DNA from: Mariprofundus sp.
GTDB lineage: Bacteria; Pseudomonadota; Zetaproteobacteria; Mariprofundales; Mariprofundaceae
Length of the DNA: 7,370 bases
Direction of reading: 5' to 3'
Assembly (NCBI GenBank): GCA_030951065.1
Contig: JAUZQH010000107.1
Coordinates: 1-7,370 of the forward strand
Made by a program: the position numbers and the translations under genes. How positions within the stretch are numbered: the stretch's first letter is position 1; every line of letters starts with the position of its first letter. Under the pieces are notes generated by a model. It was not told the origin of the DNA. It did no database searches and saw only the letters and a list, made by a program, of their open reading frames with translations. Positions 6,393-7,370 of this stretch are shown here, piece by piece.

Positions 6393-6602
6393 TCAAGCTT
6401 TTTCCGCTACTTTGCTGTGCAGGTTCTTGGTCATCAGCTCCAGCGTGTCGAGTCCCACCAGCATGCCCTCCTGCTCGGGATACTTCACCAGAATATGGGA
6501 GCCTCCCTTGTGCTCGACTACCATAGCCTTTTTATACGCTTCTCCGTGAACCTGAGCGATTGCATCTAAAAACTCATCGATCTTTTTCTGAACAACTTGC
6601 AT
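6393..6602 (-). CDS. Small conserved-looking protein of unknown function (69 aa)
   Basis: I do not recognise the family. The 69-residue product has no cysteine, no signal peptide and no membrane segment, so it is probably cytoplasmic. Its pattern suggests helix (residues 2-25, VVQKKIDEFLDAIAQV), strand (27-30), strand (36-41, ILVKYP) and a C-terminal amphipathic helix (51-67, LDTLELMTKNLHSKVAEK), i.e. an alpha-beta-beta-alpha arrangement. It is rich in lysine, glutamate and histidine. The gene is clearly real on expression signals: GAGGAGG five bases before the ATG, and a promoter with perfect TTGACA just upstream. It appears monocistronic, with a likely terminator hairpin immediately downstream. 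No function can be inferred from neighbours (engB, Dabb protein). Confidence 0.8.
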   Translation of the reverse strand: MQVVQKKIDEFLDAIAQVHGEAYKKAMVVEHKGGSHILVKYPEQEGMLVGLDTLELMTKNLHSKVAEKA

Positions 6603-6607
6603 ATCGG

Positions 6608-6614
6608 CCTCCTC
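6608..6614 (-). promoter_or_regulatory. Consensus ribosome binding site of the 69-aa gene
   Basis: GAGGAGG on the minus strand, five bases from ATG 6602-6600, is the best Shine-Dalgarno match in the window. It shows that this short reading frame is a translated gene and fixes its start. Confidence 0.85.
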
Positions 6615-6634
6615 AGTATGATCGGACAGTTGTT

Positions 6635-6662
6635 ATTAAAGCACAAATATTGTTGTTGTCAA
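6635..6662 (-). promoter_or_regulatory. Strong sigma-70-type promoter of the 69-aa gene
   Basis: On the minus strand a perfect -35 box TTGACA (6657-6662) and a -10 box TTTAAT (6635-6640, five of six bases) are separated by 16 bases. Transcription would begin near 6628, giving a leader of about 26 bases before the ATG. An alternative -10, TAATAA, lies two bases further on with an 18-base spacer. Confidence 0.7.
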
Positions 6663-6688
6663 AAGCAGCGTTTCATGGTTGCAGGATA

Positions 6689-6699
6689 TGTTCTGAACA
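6689..6699. repeat. Perfect 11-bp palindrome upstream of the 69-aa gene promoter
   Basis: TGTTC-T-GAACA lies 26 bases upstream of the -35 box of the small gene and 13 bases past the end of the Dabb gene. It is a candidate activator site or simply a chance palindrome; no known operator consensus is claimed. Confidence 0.3.
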
Positions 6700-6712
6700 G
6701 CAGTTGAGCAGA

Positions 6713-6994
6713 TCAGAGTTCGTAATCCACTACAGTGCGGGCCACCGCTGCTGCTTTAACCAGTGGCACCACGGCCTGATGTGCCGGATGTACCTGATAG
6801 GTTTGCAGCGCATCACGATCTTCCAGTTCGGCAACCAGAACCACATCGGCAGACTGTTCGGATTCGAGAAAATCGATACCGACTTCAATATTCAGCAGCC
6901 CGGGTATTTTCCCTGCCAGGTCCTCAAGACGCGTTTTGATTTCAACCGCATCCGCCTTGTCTCTCAATGTCCACATGACAATATGTTTAACCAT
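6713..6994 (-). CDS. Dabb-domain (stress-responsive A/B barrel) protein
   Basis: This 93-residue protein is a single Dabb domain: a dimeric alpha/beta barrel found in small bacterial proteins and plant stress proteins whose biochemical role is mostly undefined. Hallmarks are the N-terminal strand MVKHIVMWTL with conserved His4, the KIPGLLNIEVGIDF segment (29-42), the strand ADVVLVAELEDRDALQTY (49-66) and the YQVHPAHQAV motif (66-75), closing with ARTVVDYE. The start at 6994 begins exactly at the domain, and AAGGGG (7003-7008) lies eight bases before it; an in-frame ATG at 7015 would place this site inside the gene. It is transcribed in the same direction as bioB, 77 bases downstream with no clear terminator between, so read-through from bioB is possible. 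Confidence 0.88.
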   Translation of the reverse strand: MVKHIVMWTLRDKADAVEIKTRLEDLAGKIPGLLNIEVGIDFLESEQSADVVLVAELEDRDALQTYQVHPAHQAVVPLVKAAAVARTVVDYEL

Positions 6995-7071
6995 TTCCGG
7001 TTCCCCTTTTTCCATTGTTGAGACAACACTGACAAATGGCTGTTTTTGGCCGATATTTCTGTCGTCCGGTG

Positions 7072-7370
7072 TTAAGCATTCACCATGCGGCGGCTGGATG
7101 GAACCGGTTTTTCCATCGGGCGCAGCCCGAGTTTGGCGAATAACTTCTGATCGTTTTCGGCATCCTGATTGCCGGTGGTGAGCAGTTTCTCACCGTAGAA
7201 AATCGAATTGGCGCCGGCCAGAAAACACAGCGACTGCATTTCCTCGGACATGGCTTCGCGGCCGGCGGAGAGACGCACATGGCTGCCCGGCATGGTGATC
7301 CGGGCAACAGCGATGGTGCGGATAAATTCGAAATTATCGAGTGTATCGGCAAATTGAATATCCTCGGCCA
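7072..7370 (-). CDS. bioB: Biotin synthase BioB, C-terminal part only
   Basis: The last 98 codons of bioB enter from the right edge. BioB is a radical S-adenosylmethionine enzyme that inserts sulfur into dethiobiotin in the last step of biotin synthesis. The visible part covers the end of the TIM barrel: [25 protein letters not shown] and [18 protein letters not shown], then the [14 protein letters not shown] tail. The arginine in VRLSAGRE corresponds to the residue known to ligate the [2Fe-2S] sulfur-donor cluster (Arg260 in E. coli). The radical-SAM CxxxCxxC motif would be outside the window. The stop is TAA at 7074-7072. No other biotin genes are visible. Confidence 0.95.
   Translation of the reverse strand, partial: AEDIQFADTLDNFEFIRTIAVARITMPGSHVRLSAGREAMSEEMQSLCFLAGANSIFYGEKLLTTGNQDAENDQKLFAKLGLRPMEKPVPSSRRMVNA

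Noticed and set aside
7016..7071. Possible terminator or promoter between bioB and the Dabb gene
   Set aside because: Only scattered short complementary words and no stable stem with a T-run, and no -35/-10 pair at proper spacing, could be found.

Overview
The window looks like ordinary chromosomal housekeeping sequence from a Gram-negative bacterium, most likely a proteobacterium. The G+C content is moderate, gene spacing is tight, and there are exported Msr enzymes, a sigma-54 activator and classical Shine-Dalgarno sites. No insertion sequence, phage gene, CRISPR array, rRNA or tRNA was seen. The dusB-ntrB-ntrC order is the arrangement long known from alphaproteobacteria (nifR3-ntrB-ntrC), while the YhiN-like protein resembles gammaproteobacterial homologues. 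I cannot place the genus from sequence alone.

Layout: (1) Positions 1-762, minus strand: msrA followed by msrB (5' part only), overlapping by a GTGA junction. Both carry N-terminal export signals and form a methionine sulfoxide repair pair. msrB also has a well-placed internal start that would give a cytoplasmic form. (2) 871-2061, plus strand, divergent from msrA: a yhiN/HI0933-family flavoprotein. (3) 2090-5587, minus strand: a tightly overlapped operon dusB-ntrB-ntrC, coding a tRNA dihydrouridine synthase, a nitrogen-type sensor kinase and its sigma-54-dependent response regulator. (4) 5734-6339, plus strand, divergent from dusB: engB (ysxC/yihA), a ribosome-assembly GTPase. (5) 6393-6602, minus strand: a 69-residue protein of unknown function with an excellent promoter and ribosome binding site. 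(6) 6713-6994, minus strand: a small Dabb (stress-responsive A/B barrel) protein. (7) 7072-7370, minus strand: the 3' end of bioB (biotin synthase), which runs off the window.

How they work together: MsrA and MsrB would repair oxidised methionines outside the cytoplasm. NtrB and NtrC form a phosphorelay expected to control sigma-54 promoters in response to nitrogen status, co-transcribed with the tRNA-modifying DusB. The remaining genes are independent housekeeping or unknown functions. I found no convincing new multi-gene system. The points most worth a second look are the dual start of msrB, the strongly expressed-looking 69-residue orphan, and motif substitutions in EngB, NtrC and NtrB.
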